Below are positions 28,696-39,609 of a stretch of DNA of 64,000 nt, piece after piece. The translations under genes were made by a program, and so were the position numbers. The stretch comes from Craspedostauros australis (Eukaryota; Bacillariophyta; Bacillariophyceae; Mastogloiales; Achnanthaceae), in NCBI GenBank assembly GCA_026770025.1, contig JAMXDE010000005.1, forward strand, positions 1,736,001-1,800,000. The letters run 5' to 3'. The notes under the pieces were generated by a model. That model had not been told where the DNA came from and did no database searches. It was given only the letters and a program-made list of their open reading frames with translations. The stretch's first letter is position 1. Every line of letters starts with the position of its first letter.

Positions 28696-30268
28696 GACGG
28701 AAAGGACACGAGAAGAGACGAGAGGAGACGACGACCTTGGAAGAGGAAAGCAAGGAATCACTGAAAGCGGAATACAACGGCATTTTCAGCGAGTGTGATG
28801 TGAAAAAACGGATGTGATGTCGCCAGCCTCACAATTTGAGCCTCGCCGAACAGCTTCACTCCAGTCCCGCGGTCCAGAATTAATTTACGAGTACTTCAGG
28901 CTCGATCAGCGATAAGATGGCAGTACGAAATATAAGACTTAAACATATTCATTGGAAAGCTCTGCTCAACAGTGTTCTAAAGATGTAAAGAAAATGGTAT
29001 TGTGCAAGTATATGTTGTCATCAAAAATTAACATAACTGAAAACGTTAAACGATAAACGATAAACGATGTAGTATATCGTCTGGGTCACGAAGAGATATA
29101 TGCACATTTACCTCAACTCCCTGTGGTGACGATACTCAAGAAAAGGTGGCATGACGCGATGGATGCAAGGCTGTCCCTTGTTCGCTGTTGTACAACACAG
29201 ACTCAACAATGTCATAGTCTGTACAGTTTCTCCTGGGCCTTCGCAAAAGCCGTGGTTGTGTGTTTGATGAAGTCTTCCACTCCAACCATCCAGACATCTC
29301 CGATTGAGCATTGTAGACACAGCTACGACCTATACCACTCTTATTTGCCTCATTGCGGGCAAGAATGAATAGGTCGCAGGGTAGAGGGTAGAGGAAATGG
29401 AGAGACCCCCCATAAAGACCATTTGCATTTATCGGCTCCGAGACGGTGATGTCCAACCCACGATGGAGCTGCAACAAGTCCCCTCCAAGAGCTACAACGA
29501 CGCCCTTTCCGCGCAGGGGGTAAAGTTCGAAACTGATGAGGTGGCTTTCCTGTTTGCAGGGGTGCTGGCTGTCCCGAAGCTGTGGCGGGCTTTCTCATTT
29601 CGTTCACCCAACACAACAGAATGGCTGGGCTGGTGTGTGATCACGCGTACTGGTATCTCGCAGATGTTGCGACTTCCATGATGTGAATCATGGACACCAC
29701 GCAGGCAGTTTTCTGCTCCCGACTTGTCCCAAGCGTGTGGGCCACAACACAAAGTTGGAGAACGGCACAACGATTGGAATACTGTTGTCTCCAAGCTACC
29801 ATACGTATGCAGGATGGATGAGTGGAACATCACACGCCACGCTTCGCCACAGCTCGTGCCCCACGTCTGCGCGGTCCCGGTTCATCATCAACGCGTTTTG
29901 GATTGGCTGGACATGGCGAACAAGGTACCGATTGCGCTTTGGCACCCCGCCCTTGTACAGGTACTCGTGCGCGTGCCACACATCTTGACGACACACTCAA
30001 AAATGCGAAAGTCTCACGAAGTGAGACCTTCGTGATGTTCCGGCCCAGGGGGACCTTTTGCGCTTTGAGGTAGGCGTTGATGCAATAAAAGTCAATGAGT
30101 TGGGTAGCGCAAGAGGAAGCAAATGTACGAGCACTAACAACAGCAGAAAGGATCAGCGTTGGTGTACGAGCTATTGTATGATGTTGTACAAGCTCTTCAT
30201 ATCTGTGGCCACGACATTCTGGACTTGTAGCTTGTGGGCATCTCGGCAAGGCTCGCCTGTGATGAACA
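28696..30268 (+). other. Intergenic stretch with possible decayed or spliced gene
   Basis: 28696-29390 is mostly purine-rich and non-coding, with three tandem aaacgat units at 29044-29067. Open frames in one phase lie at 29397-29681 (95 aa) and 29724-30035 (103 aa), separated by a TGA. The second reads WNTVVSKLPYVCRMDEWN and onward but matches no family I know. It could be exons of an unknown gene. Element C interrupts the region at 30269. Confidence 0.3.
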
Positions 30269-30273
30269 AAGTG

Positions 30274-30960
30274 AGTTGAGATTCAATGAGGGACAGACTA
30301 GTACCGAACACGGTATCAACCCGATGGGAGAAATTCCTGTTTTGGCGCGAAATCTTCCGACTTGATTGACCACCAAACCTTTTTCTCCTCCTTTCTCTCC
30401 TCCATTCACGAATCCATCATGACTCAAACCTGACCGACCTGACTCACACCCCACCTGGGAACTATATGCTCTTCAGATCCTCCTTACTAAAACTTATCTC
30501 GATTCCTTCATTGCTGATGACCACCACACTACCACCGTGGTCTCAGCATGCGTATCCAACTTGCTTCAACTCAAGCAATGGAATCCGAGTGTCAGCTTCA
30601 GCCACAGCCACTGCTTCGTGACCGTCACCACTGATTGTCATGACCTACACTGCAGTGTAACTACATGTGCGGAGAGCAAGGTACTGTATTGACTGTCTAC
30701 TCTGTTGCACTGAATCAAGTGCATCAGTGCAGGGTCTCGCCAAGTTGTGTGGCATCGTTTCTTCACCCTACTAACACCAATAAGCTAACTCATAATATCG
30801 GACTAGGATTAGCTACAAAGCACTCTACTTCTCATCGTTACAAGTTATAACTATTCAAACAGCACACCTCTCTTGAACTGCATCACACGGCTATCCCGAA
30901 GCCGGCAGATTCACGAGGCATTCTCCACCGATTCGCGACGCCTACGCACGAATCCTAACT
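30274..30960 (+). repeat. 5' LTR of element C (AG...CT ends)
   Basis: 687 bp, AGTTGAGATTC...AATCCTAACT. Short imperfect inverted ends agttgag/cctaact are visible. Open frames compared between the two LTRs are identical, so insertion was recent. Confidence 0.93.
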
Positions 30961-30972
30961 GGTAGCTGCGAG
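30960..30972 (+). promoter_or_regulatory. Primer-binding site of element C
   Basis: The sequence tggtagctgcgag overlaps the last LTR base. TGGTAGC is the usual start of sites that pair with the CCA end of a tRNA such as initiator tRNA-Met. The matching diatom tRNA would end in ctcgcagctacca; not checked. Confidence 0.6.
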
Positions 30973-31387
30973 TGGTTGCCAAATACTCTCTTATCAACTC
31001 CACCGAGCATCTTCCTCTGCCAACCGATCGCAAGAGTCTCTCTGAGACGAAGCCAAAAGGCACAGCTCGAAGACCGAGCTTCCAACAAGGACCACGTCCT
31101 CACCGCATGCATCTGATCTGAAATCAGATCCCCACCGCTCGAAAACCGAGCCACTCAAGAGGACAAAAGTCCCAGCTGAAGGTAAGCGACCCAAGGTCGA
31201 ACTTCAGTAGCCTCTGCCAAAGCAAGCAATAACCGCACTCGCCGACCGAGTGCGAGCCCCTCCAAGCCTGCATCGAACTTCAGTGCACACCTTCCCAACG
31301 AAGTGAAGTCGAGCAAGAGCAAGAGAAGGCAAACAGATCGATCCCCTCGAAGTCCGAAGACTATTCGAGAAGTCCCCGTCATCCATC

Positions 31388-34300
31388 ATGGCGGAAGAGA
31401 CAACTCCTGCCACGCTGGAAGAGCTGCAAGCGCAGCTCGAAGCGATCACGGTCGAGAACGCTCGCCTCACACAGGCGACGTTGGCGGCCGAAGCCGCTGC
31501 AGAAGCAGCAAACGCGGCCATAGCCACTGCCCAAGCAGCGGCGACAGCCACCACGACCCCAAGCCGTCCCGGTCTCGAGCGCAGCCGCTCCGCTGGCGAC
31601 ACAAGACCTCGAACGGAACAGTCCTTCCTCGGCGACAGCATCTTCGACATGGAAACCCCCATGCCCAAGAAGAGCAGAAAGTCAGAAGAGGACAGCGAAG
31701 ACGACGACCACGACCTCTCTGGGAAACCAACCGTTCCCATCATGGGAGGTATCCTCAAGCAAGGACGCAACTGGGTGCCCTGGACCGCAGGCGCGCCGAA
31801 CGGGCATTGGACGGGCCTCCAAGACGAGTCACACACCAGGTGGACCAACTCTCAACAACAGAGAATTCTCCATAACGGTGCTGACTCAACCAACCAGTCC
31901 AAGCGAGAGCAAGGACTCACCGACAAGTTCAAGAAAGGAGGGAACATCCAGCAGTTCATTCGCCTGGTGCGAAACCACATGGCAAGAACCGGACTCCTCA
32001 CCATGGCGTACATCGCTGACGCCAACGCAGAGTCAGGAATGACTTGCGTCTTGGACTCACCAGCCGCCTTCACTCTTGAAGATGCCACCAAGCACTTCGA
32101 CGAGTTCCATCTGAAGTGGGATCACTACGACGTCCAGAACAACGAGACAGCCTCAGCGTTCTTCCGTGACAGTCTTGATCCAGCCCTCGAAGACCAACTC
32201 ATGAACCGAATCGAGCCGAAGTTCCACGATAACTTCATCACTCTCTTCGTTGAGTTCATGAACAGCAACTCGGCCAACTCCTTGGATGAACAAGACGCCC
32301 TCGCAGCCAAGATCCGCGAAGTCAACTGCAGACGTTTTCCAAACGAGAACGTTGGTCTCATGGCAGTCCACCTCCGTGCTCTTTGCAAGCGCCTCGACGA
32401 CGCCGGTCGCTTCGACCTTCGTCTCCTCCGAACGATCCTCGACGCCTTCCTGCAGGCTGGAGGACAGATCCGGTCTGGTGAACAGTACCGACGTCCTCTC
32501 TATGTGATGAAGGATAACCTTGAGGAAATCCTCATGCGTCTCCCCGTCTTCACGTACGAGTACGCTCGCCCCCAGCTTGCCGCAAAAGATCTCACATGGA
32601 TGGCAATCTGCAACAAGGCCGAGGCGTCGTACGAAAACGAAGTGCGCGGAAATCGCTGGCATGCCATCAGGCGTACCAGAGACAGCAACGTGCCCAGGTA
32701 CTCGTACGCCAACAACGCCGTCCAGAATCCAAGCGCCAACGTTCTCGAGCAACACAAGGGTTTCTCCAAGAACGACGGAAGGAGAAACAACTTCAAGAAG
32801 CCCAAGGAACGCGACGCCAAACGCAACGCCAGCCAGGGCTGGTCGTCCAAAGCTCCCAAGCCCGGTGAACCACAGCGCAAGCTTGTCAACGACAAGACTT
32901 TCATGTGGTGCGCCAAGTGCCGCCGCTGGCGTCTCTCGCACAACACTGAGAGTCATCAGGACAACTTCAAGTTCAAGGCGAAGGCAAAGGGCAAGCAAGC
33001 TCCCAAACAGGACAACCTCTCCATTGACATGGCTGCGTGGACATGCTTCACAGCCGCCTCCAGTCAAGACGAAGACACCTGGTGGTCTCTCGTCTGGAAC
33101 CTCTTCACCTCCTTCAACTACTTCGGTAGCATCGTTGGAATGGTTCTCCTCTTCGCCTCACTCCAAGTCATCACTATCGGAGTAGAGTATGGGTGGTACA
33201 TCGCGGCAGCAAATGCCTGGATGCTAATTGCCGTAACTCTACTACTCCTCCACACGAACGTACCACGAAGACCTGACTCAATCAACTCTGCTGATCTAGT
33301 CTACAACAAGGCACGAGTCAAAGAACGGTACAAGCAAGTGCATAAACGTCCAACACACTTCAATGGAGCCGTGAAACGCAGTCTCTACGATCTCGTAATG
33401 GAAAGTCTCGACCCAGATGGACCCAAACCCGTGAACGTGTCGAAAGGAAACTCCCCACGAACAAAACGTGTGTGGCGTCCCCAGGCTCGGACCAAAACTC
33501 GCAATCACAGATCAAAACGTCGTCACTGGAACCAATCGAAAAATTCCACTTATGGTAAAAACCAAACACCCACGACAGCAAAATTGCCCCGCCAAGAAGG
33601 TCGCACCTCATCCATCTCACGAAATCTCTGGAGCCTGTACCCAACTCGCGGAATTGACTTGATGTATGATCGAAGTCAAAAGCAACAATGTGACAATGAC
33701 ATGCCCGCACTACTCACTCTGCAAGGTCTAGCCTCCTTCTTCTCCAATCGCAATGCTTTCGCATCTCCAGCTAAAGCTGAGAGTTATCTCTCACCCGATG
33801 CTCCATTCGAACTCGTTTGGGACAGCGGAGCATCAATTTCTGTGACAAATGACCTCAACGATTTCTGTTCTACTCCAAGTCCTCCACCAAGACCGACCTT
33901 TCTCAACGGATTCCTCAAGAAAATCCAAGTGAATGCGTTGGGAACCGTCGAATGGTATGTCCTTGATGTAACTGGAAGCCCTCGCAAATTGCGACTGCCT
34001 GCTTTCCATGTTCCCGAATCAAAGGTCAAGCTAATCAGCACTTCCAGTCTCCTTGAAGAGTATCAGGGCGAAACGATCGTTTTCAACAAATCCTCCTGCA
34101 AACTCAGCGGAATCCTGGGAAACGACGATCGCAACGCAATCGTAGCGAATTACAAGAAGTCCACAAGGCTACCAACATCAGTCGGCTACAGTGCCGACAA
34201 CATCCATGACGTGCCAGCTGCACTAACTTCCATCGTCTCCACCGTGTCGGACCACAACGTGAACCTCACCCAACCGCAAAAGGAACTTCTTCGGTGGCAC

Positions 34301-37300
34301 TATCGTCTCGGACATTTATCCTTCAGTCGAGTGAAGTTCCTGCTGCGTTCGGGTACTCTCACCGGGTCAGAATCGTCTAGAAAGATGCACACAGCTGCGG
34401 CAAGGGTCACAAGCCTCCCGCTTTGCGCTGCATGCCAATTCGGAAAGCTGCACCGTCGCCCTTCCCCAGGAATAACTCAACATGTCGTCCGTGACAAACA
34501 AGGAGTTTTGCGCACCGATCACTTGTTCCCTGGACAACAAGTATCAGTGGACCACTTCGTCGGTCGAACGCCAGGACGCCTCTTCTCAGGACGAGGCAAA
34601 GGCGATCCAAACGAAATGTACAAAGGCGGAGCCATCTTTGTCGATCACGCATCAGGATACATTCACGTGGAACCTGTGGCAGCGCTAACCACGCACGCCA
34701 CCCTCGAAGCCAAGGAACGGTTCGAACTGATGTGTCGTGATGTTGGAGTCCCCGTACGATCGTATCTATCAGACAACGCCACCACCTTCACCTCACCCGA
34801 ATACTCCAAACACCTTGAAATCTTCCATCAAGTCCATCGATTCGCAGGTGTCGGCGCACATCACCACAACGGAATAGCCGAGCGAAGCATTCGAACAATT
34901 GTCTCAATGGCCCGAACCATGATGATGCATCAAAGCATCCACTGGCCAACGATGTTTGATGCTCAACTATGGCCAATGGCCGTCGTACACGCCGCGTACA
35001 TCTACAATCGCGTGCCTAATCCCGCCACCGGTCTCACACCCTACGATGTTCTATCACGCATCCGTCTTCCCCTCAAGCAACTTCATAACCTGCACGTATG
35101 GGGCAGTCCAGTCTATGTCCTTAACAAAGCGCTGGCCGATGGACGCAAGATACCCCGATGGGAACCAAGAGGAGAGAGATACGTGAACATGGGTCTCTCT
35201 ACGAAGCATGCTTCAACCGTACCTCTAGTCCTATCACCACGGACAGGTTCAATCACCCCTCAGTTCCACGTCGTGTTCGATGACTGGTTCGCAACGATTG
35301 CTACCGACTTGAAGCAACTTCCAAGCTATCAATCGGAAGAATGGACTCGCATGTTTGGTGACACCACCTTCCAATATCCATTCGATGACGACGATGTGGA
35401 ATCAATGGAGCAGGACGACATCTTCGCATCAGACACGCGAGACCACAACCGGTTACAACGCAACGACGATAACACTCCACCACCGAGTTTTGATACGCGA
35501 AACCAACAAACCATCCGTGAAAGAACGCCACAGGTATTGGCGAAAGGGTCGCAACCAATGACACAACAGATCCCCGATCTCATGAGTGAAGCTCTCGCCC
35601 CTCCGATGCCAGTTTCAGAGGGAGCCAACAGGCAAATGTCCTCGACAGAGGGAGCTCCCGATGAGTCCCCGGTACCTGACTCTACTATAGAGTCACCGGA
35701 TCAGCGAACACTTCAACCGCAATTGAGCTCACCTCTCCGAGAATCACCAACATTGGAATTAGCAACTCCATTACCACTTCCAGCTCCGACGCCAATTCAG
35801 ACGAGCTCCACGCCACCCATGATACCTAAGTCTGAGCCAACGCCAGAAAGACCTCAAAGCACGAGAATTCGCAAACAACCAAAGCGATTCACGTACGCAC
35901 GTATGGGAGGCAAAGCAGCCTGGCTGGACGACGAAGACACCGATGATTACTACTTCTGCCCTGCAGTAGCTACCTTGGAAGAGATCGAACAGGCCGCAAC
36001 ACCCAGGGAACTGCACCCCGACTCATCATCGATCATCACATTCTCACAAGCTATCGTCGATTGCTTACATACAATCGAACCTCTCCAACGCAAAGGTAGC
36101 GACTCTCTCTCCATCGATCTACACCAATTCAAGGTGGACGCTCACTACTTGTTGCGCAGACTCCGAGGTCGATTCAACACCTTGAATCCACAGCCAACCA
36201 ACGTCGTCCTCCCAACGTTCGCTCCAAAGGCGGCTGAAGTAGAAGAAGCAAGCATCAACATGGCTGACTGGTGGCAACCGGACCCCGACAACATGACCGA
36301 GGAAGGAGCGACTCCATTTCAGGAGACGTACAACAACTTTCACTCGGACATGGAGGACCATTTCGAGAAAGACCTCAACAGCGTCTTTCTCAACGAAGAC
36401 CTCCTCCGACTGGCCACTGACCACGCCGTCGAGCAATTCGTGGAGAAGCTGAGCACCTTCATCAGTACTGGCACGATGGAACCCCACTTCGACGCTCTCG
36501 ACTTCATGTCCAAGGCCAAATCAGGGCCATGGTACTACCAAGACCCCGAACATTTGATGAACCAAGGGTACCTTCCACCCAAATCTGCGTACAACGCAGA
36601 AGCGTTCGTCCAAAGGACTCGCTCCGTGTGGAATGCGATGATCGAAAATCATCATTACCGTCTCGCATTCGAGCTACTCCGTCGCCAAGTGACGACGATC
36701 CGACCAGGACCGTGGCCACTTCCAAGCGAATACGAGATTGAGCAATTCGTCCAAGGCATGATTGAGTCGAACACGGCGCCACTCACTTCGGCCCCAGCGA
36801 CTCGCTCCGCCAACAAAGGATCCATGCTCGACATCGACTCGTCATCCACGCTCGACATCAACCCGTCGTTCATCCTCGACACAGCGAAGTGCATTCCACC
36901 AACTACATGGGCGAACATCGAACAGCATGCCTACTCTGTCGCAATCATCGAGCCACAGAAGGATGCAACAAACTACCCCACCTACGTCGATAATCGCATG
37001 ATCAGCTACTTTGCCGCAGGTGGCGACTTGGAGATCGCCGAACGCACCTCGGTGTACAAGGCATCCAACACCGACCCGGATACTCTCTCCTTCGACGAAG
37101 CCATTCGCGACGACAATAAAGACGAGTGGATGCAAGCCGCCGAAAAGGAGATTCGAGATCTCACGGAAAAGGGCACGTGGGAGGAAGTGAAGAAGATCGA
37201 CATCAAGAACGATCGCATCTTTCCAGGAACCTGGGTCTTTCGCCGCAAGCGCCTCCCCGACGGAACCATCAAGAAATACAAGGGACGCTGGTGTTGCCGT

Positions 37301-38653
37301 GGAGACCTCATGCAAGAGGACTCCTCCACCTACGCACCAGTCGTCGCATGGTCATCCGTCCGCATCTTCCTCAGCACTTCCATCGTCATGGGTTGGACAA
37401 CAACGTCCATCGACTTCACGAACGCTTTCGTGCAAGCATCCATCCACAAGCCAGTCTACCTTCATCTCCCTCGTGGATTCAAATCAACGAAGGGTCCCGA
37501 CACCTGCCTCAAGCTCCGCAAGAGCCTGTACGGCTTGACGATTGCTCCTCGCCTCTGGTATGAACACCTCATCCGAGCCCTCACTACGATCGGCTTCAAG
37601 GCCTGCGACCAAGAGCAGTGCTTGTTCATCAAGAAGGACATCATGATCGTCCTCTACGTTGACGATGCGGGCATCGCCTCCAAGACCAAGCAAGCCGCCG
37701 ACGACTTCATCAAATCAATGCGCGACCTCGGCTTTGAGCTCACCCAAGAAGGAAGCTTCACCGAGTTCCTGGGAATCGAGCTCAGCCGTGATCCAAAAGC
37801 AGACACGGTCCATCTCCGCCAACCAGGACTAATCAAGAAGATCCTCGCCACTACGAAGATGACGAACTGCAGTCCGTGCCCCGTACCAACTACGCAGCTC
37901 GCACTGGGACAATGCAAGCATGAGCCTCCCATGAACGAACCATGGAACTACCGCTCCGTCGTCGGCATGCTGTTGTATCTCACGACCAACACTCGCCCCG
38001 ACCTGGCATTCGCAGTCTCCCAAGTCGCTCGCTTCGGAAGTGACCCTCGCCGCTCACACGCCAAGGCCGTCAAGCGCATCATGCGCTATCTCAAGCACAC
38101 TGAGGACAAGGGTACCATCGTGCGTCCCACCGGGCAGCTTGATCTCAAGTGCTACGTGGATGCAGACTTCGCAGGACTCTACGGACGAGAAGACAGCAAG
38201 GACCCCGTCTCAGTCAAGTCGCGCACTGGCTACCTCATTACGCTGGGAGGGTGCCCCCTCATTTGGAAGTCCAAACTCCAAACTGAGATTGCTCTATCTA
38301 CGATGGAGTCCGAGTACGCCGCTCTCTCTCTCGCAATGCGCACGCTGATTCCCATTCAACAGCTCATCCGCCAAGTCATCAACAATGCCGGCACCACCAT
38401 GCCACTGCACACCAACCTCCAGTGCACGGTGTTTGAGGACAACCAAGCCTGCATTTCCCTTGCTACCAATCATCAACCAACCGCGCGCACCAAGCACTTC
38501 CTGACTAAGTGGCACTTCTTTTGGTACTGGGTCAAGGCAGGGTTCATCTACATCCAGCACATCGCAACACCGGAGCAACTGGCCGACATCTTCACCAAAG
38601 GACTGTCCATCGCAGTCTTCGAATACCTGCGATTCAAGATCATGGGTTGGTAA
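31388..38653 (+). CDS. Gag-pol polyprotein of element C (2,421 aa) with membrane segments
   Basis: The N-terminus is an Ala/Glu-rich coiled coil (about 8-52). Gag follows, with a CCHH finger, CAKCRRWRLSHNTESH (about 508-523). Two hydrophobic helices follow at about 577-597 and 605-624 (FGSIVGMVLLFASLQVITIG and WYIAAANAWMLIAVTLLLLH), unusual for a copia polyprotein. The protease site is WDSGAS (about 811). Integrase has HYRLGHLS and CQFGK, then Asp in VDHFVG (about 1055), Asp in SDNATTF (about 1128) and Glu in GIAERS (about 1165). RT has YVDD (about 2090). RNase H has YVDADFAG (about 2257), STMESEYAAL and FEDNQACI. All catalytic residues are present. Confidence 0.95.
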   Translation: MAEETTPATLEELQAQLEAITVENARLTQATLAAEAAAEAANAAIATAQAAATATTTPSRPGLERSRSAGDTRPRTEQSFLGDSIFDMETPMPKKSRKSEEDSEDDDHDLSGKPTVPIMGGILKQGRNWVPWTAGAPNGHWTGLQDESHTRWTNSQQQRILHNGADSTNQSKREQGLTDKFKKGGNIQQFIRLVRNHMARTGLLTMAYIADANAESGMTCVLDSPAAFTLEDATKHFDEFHLKWDHYDVQNNETASAFFRDSLDPALEDQLMNRIEPKFHDNFITLFVEFMNSNSANSLDEQDALAAKIREVNCRRFPNENVGLMAVHLRALCKRLDDAGRFDLRLLRTILDAFLQAGGQIRSGEQYRRPLYVMKDNLEEILMRLPVFTYEYARPQLAAKDLTWMAICNKAEASYENEVRGNRWHAIRRTRDSNVPRYSYANNAVQNPSANVLEQHKGFSKNDGRRNNFKKPKERDAKRNASQGWSSKAPKPGEPQRKLVNDKTFMWCAKCRRWRLSHNTESHQDNFKFKAKAKGKQAPKQDNLSIDMAAWTCFTAASSQDEDTWWSLVWNLFTSFNYFGSIVGMVLLFASLQVITIGVEYGWYIAAANAWMLIAVTLLLLHTNVPRRPDSINSADLVYNKARVKERYKQVHKRPTHFNGAVKRSLYDLVMESLDPDGPKPVNVSKGNSPRTKRVWRPQARTKTRNHRSKRRHWNQSKNSTYGKNQTPTTAKLPRQEGRTSSISRNLWSLYPTRGIDLMYDRSQKQQCDNDMPALLTLQGLASFFSNRNAFASPAKAESYLSPDAPFELVWDSGASISVTNDLNDFCSTPSPPPRPTFLNGFLKKIQVNALGTVEWYVLDVTGSPRKLRLPAFHVPESKVKLISTSSLLEEYQGETIVFNKSSCKLSGILGNDDRNAIVANYKKSTRLPTSVGYSADNIHDVPAALTSIVSTVSDHNVNLTQPQKELLRWHYRLGHLSFSRVKFLLRSGTLTGSESSRKMHTAAARVTSLPLCAACQFGKLHRRPSPGITQHVVRDKQGVLRTDHLFPGQQVSVDHFVGRTPGRLFSGRGKGDPNEMYKGGAIFVDHASGYIHVEPVAALTTHATLEAKERFELMCRDVGVPVRSYLSDNATTFTSPEYSKHLEIFHQVHRFAGVGAHHHNGIAERSIRTIVSMARTMMMHQSIHWPTMFDAQLWPMAVVHAAYIYNRVPNPATGLTPYDVLSRIRLPLKQLHNLHVWGSPVYVLNKALADGRKIPRWEPRGERYVNMGLSTKHASTVPLVLSPRTGSITPQFHVVFDDWFATIATDLKQLPSYQSEEWTRMFGDTTFQYPFDDDDVESMEQDDIFASDTRDHNRLQRNDDNTPPPSFDTRNQQTIRERTPQVLAKGSQPMTQQIPDLMSEALAPPMPVSEGANRQMSSTEGAPDESPVPDSTIESPDQRTLQPQLSSPLRESPTLELATPLPLPAPTPIQTSSTPPMIPKSEPTPERPQSTRIRKQPKRFTYARMGGKAAWLDDEDTDDYYFCPAVATLEEIEQAATPRELHPDSSSIITFSQAIVDCLHTIEPLQRKGSDSLSIDLHQFKVDAHYLLRRLRGRFNTLNPQPTNVVLPTFAPKAAEVEEASINMADWWQPDPDNMTEEGATPFQETYNNFHSDMEDHFEKDLNSVFLNEDLLRLATDHAVEQFVEKLSTFISTGTMEPHFDALDFMSKAKSGPWYYQDPEHLMNQGYLPPKSAYNAEAFVQRTRSVWNAMIENHHYRLAFELLRRQVTTIRPGPWPLPSEYEIEQFVQGMIESNTAPLTSAPATRSANKGSMLDIDSSSTLDINPSFILDTAKCIPPTTWANIEQHAYSVAIIEPQKDATNYPTYVDNRMISYFAAGGDLEIAERTSVYKASNTDPDTLSFDEAIRDDNKDEWMQAAEKEIRDLTEKGTWEEVKKIDIKNDRIFPGTWVFRRKRLPDGTIKKYKGRWCCRGDLMQEDSSTYAPVVAWSSVRIFLSTSIVMGWTTTSIDFTNAFVQASIHKPVYLHLPRGFKSTKGPDTCLKLRKSLYGLTIAPRLWYEHLIRALTTIGFKACDQEQCLFIKKDIMIVLYVDDAGIASKTKQAADDFIKSMRDLGFELTQEGSFTEFLGIELSRDPKADTVHLRQPGLIKKILATTKMTNCSPCPVPTTQLALGQCKHEPPMNEPWNYRSVVGMLLYLTTNTRPDLAFAVSQVARFGSDPRRSHAKAVKRIMRYLKHTEDKGTIVRPTGQLDLKCYVDADFAGLYGREDSKDPVSVKSRTGYLITLGGCPLIWKSKLQTEIALSTMESEYAALSLAMRTLIPIQQLIRQVINNAGTTMPLHTNLQCTVFEDNQACISLATNHQPTARTKHFLTKWHFFWYWVKAGFIYIQHIATPEQLADIFTKGLSIAVFEYLRFKIMGW

Positions 38654-38736
38654 TAACCAACAACAACAAACAACAACGAAGGATGAAGTTTTCATCGATA
38701 CCACAACTCCAATCACGACCCAACACTGAGAGGGAG

Positions 38737-39423
38737 AGTTGAGATTCAATGAGGGACAGACTAGTACCGAACACGGTATCAACCCGATGGGAGAAATTCC
38801 TGTTTTGGCGCGAAATCTTCCGACTTGATTGACCACCAAACCTTTTTCTCCTCCTTTCTCTCCTCCATTCACGAATCCATCATGACTCAAACCTGACCGA
38901 CCTGACTCACACCCCACCTGGGAACTATATGCTCTTCAGATCCTCCTTACTAAAACTTATCTCGATTCCTTCATTGCTGATGACCACCACACTACCACCG
39001 TGGTCTCAGCATGCGTATCCAACTTGCTTCAACTCAAGCAATGGAATCCGAGTGTCAGCTTCAGCCACAGCCACTGCTTCGTGACCGTCACCACTGATTG
39101 TCATGACCTACACTGCAGTGTAACTACATGTGCGGAGAGCAAGGTACTGTATTGACTGTCTACTCTGTTGCACTGAATCAAGTGCATCAGTGCAGGGTCT
39201 CGCCAAGTTGTGTGGCATCGTTTCTTCACCCTACTAACACCAATAAGCTAACTCATAATATCGGACTAGGATTAGCTACAAAGCACTCTACTTCTCATCG
39301 TTACAAGTTATAACTATTCAAACAGCACACCTCTCTTGAACTGCATCACACGGCTATCCCGAAGCCGGCAGATTCACGAGGCATTCTCCACCGATTCGCG
39401 ACGCCTACGCACGAATCCTAACT
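38737..39423 (+). repeat. 3' LTR of element C
   Basis: 687 bp, same ends as the 5' LTR. It is preceded by the purine-rich gagagggag, the likely polypurine tract, and followed by the AAGTG duplication. Confidence 0.93.
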
Positions 39424-39487
39424 AAGTGGCTGATCTGTCCATAAAATACTGAAAATCGGCAGATAGACAACCGAGAAACCACTGCTC

Positions 39488-39515
39488 TGTTTGCGGAGAC
39501 CGCTCACCGCAAACA
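39488..39515. promoter_or_regulatory. Inverted repeat upstream of the oxidase gene
   Basis: tgtttgcgg (39488-39496) and ccgcaaaca (39507-39515) form a perfect 9-bp inverted repeat with a 10-base centre, about 95 bp before the start codon. It could be a dimeric regulator site or an RNA hairpin in the leader; function is not known. Confidence 0.45.
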
Positions 39516-39609
39516 AACCACGTCAAGTCAAGCAACACCGTCACAAAAGTTGTAGAGTAGAGCCCTTGATTGCTCCAGCCACCATCGAAACGAAGCATAA
39601 TACTCAACG

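Larger units (their letters stand above)
30274..39423 (+). mobile_element. Intact copia retrotransposon of a second lineage (element C)
   Basis: Two 687-bp LTRs (30274-30960 and 38737-39423) flank one open gag-pol frame. AAGTG on both sides (30269-30273 and 39424-39428) is a 5-bp target duplication. It fixes the LTR ends as AGTTGAG...CCTAACT rather than TG...CA. The first base after the 5' LTR begins ggtagctgcgag. Codon use, zinc finger and RNase H differ clearly from A, B, D, E and F. It lies 186 bp upstream of the oxidase start codon, in the same orientation. Confidence 0.95.
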
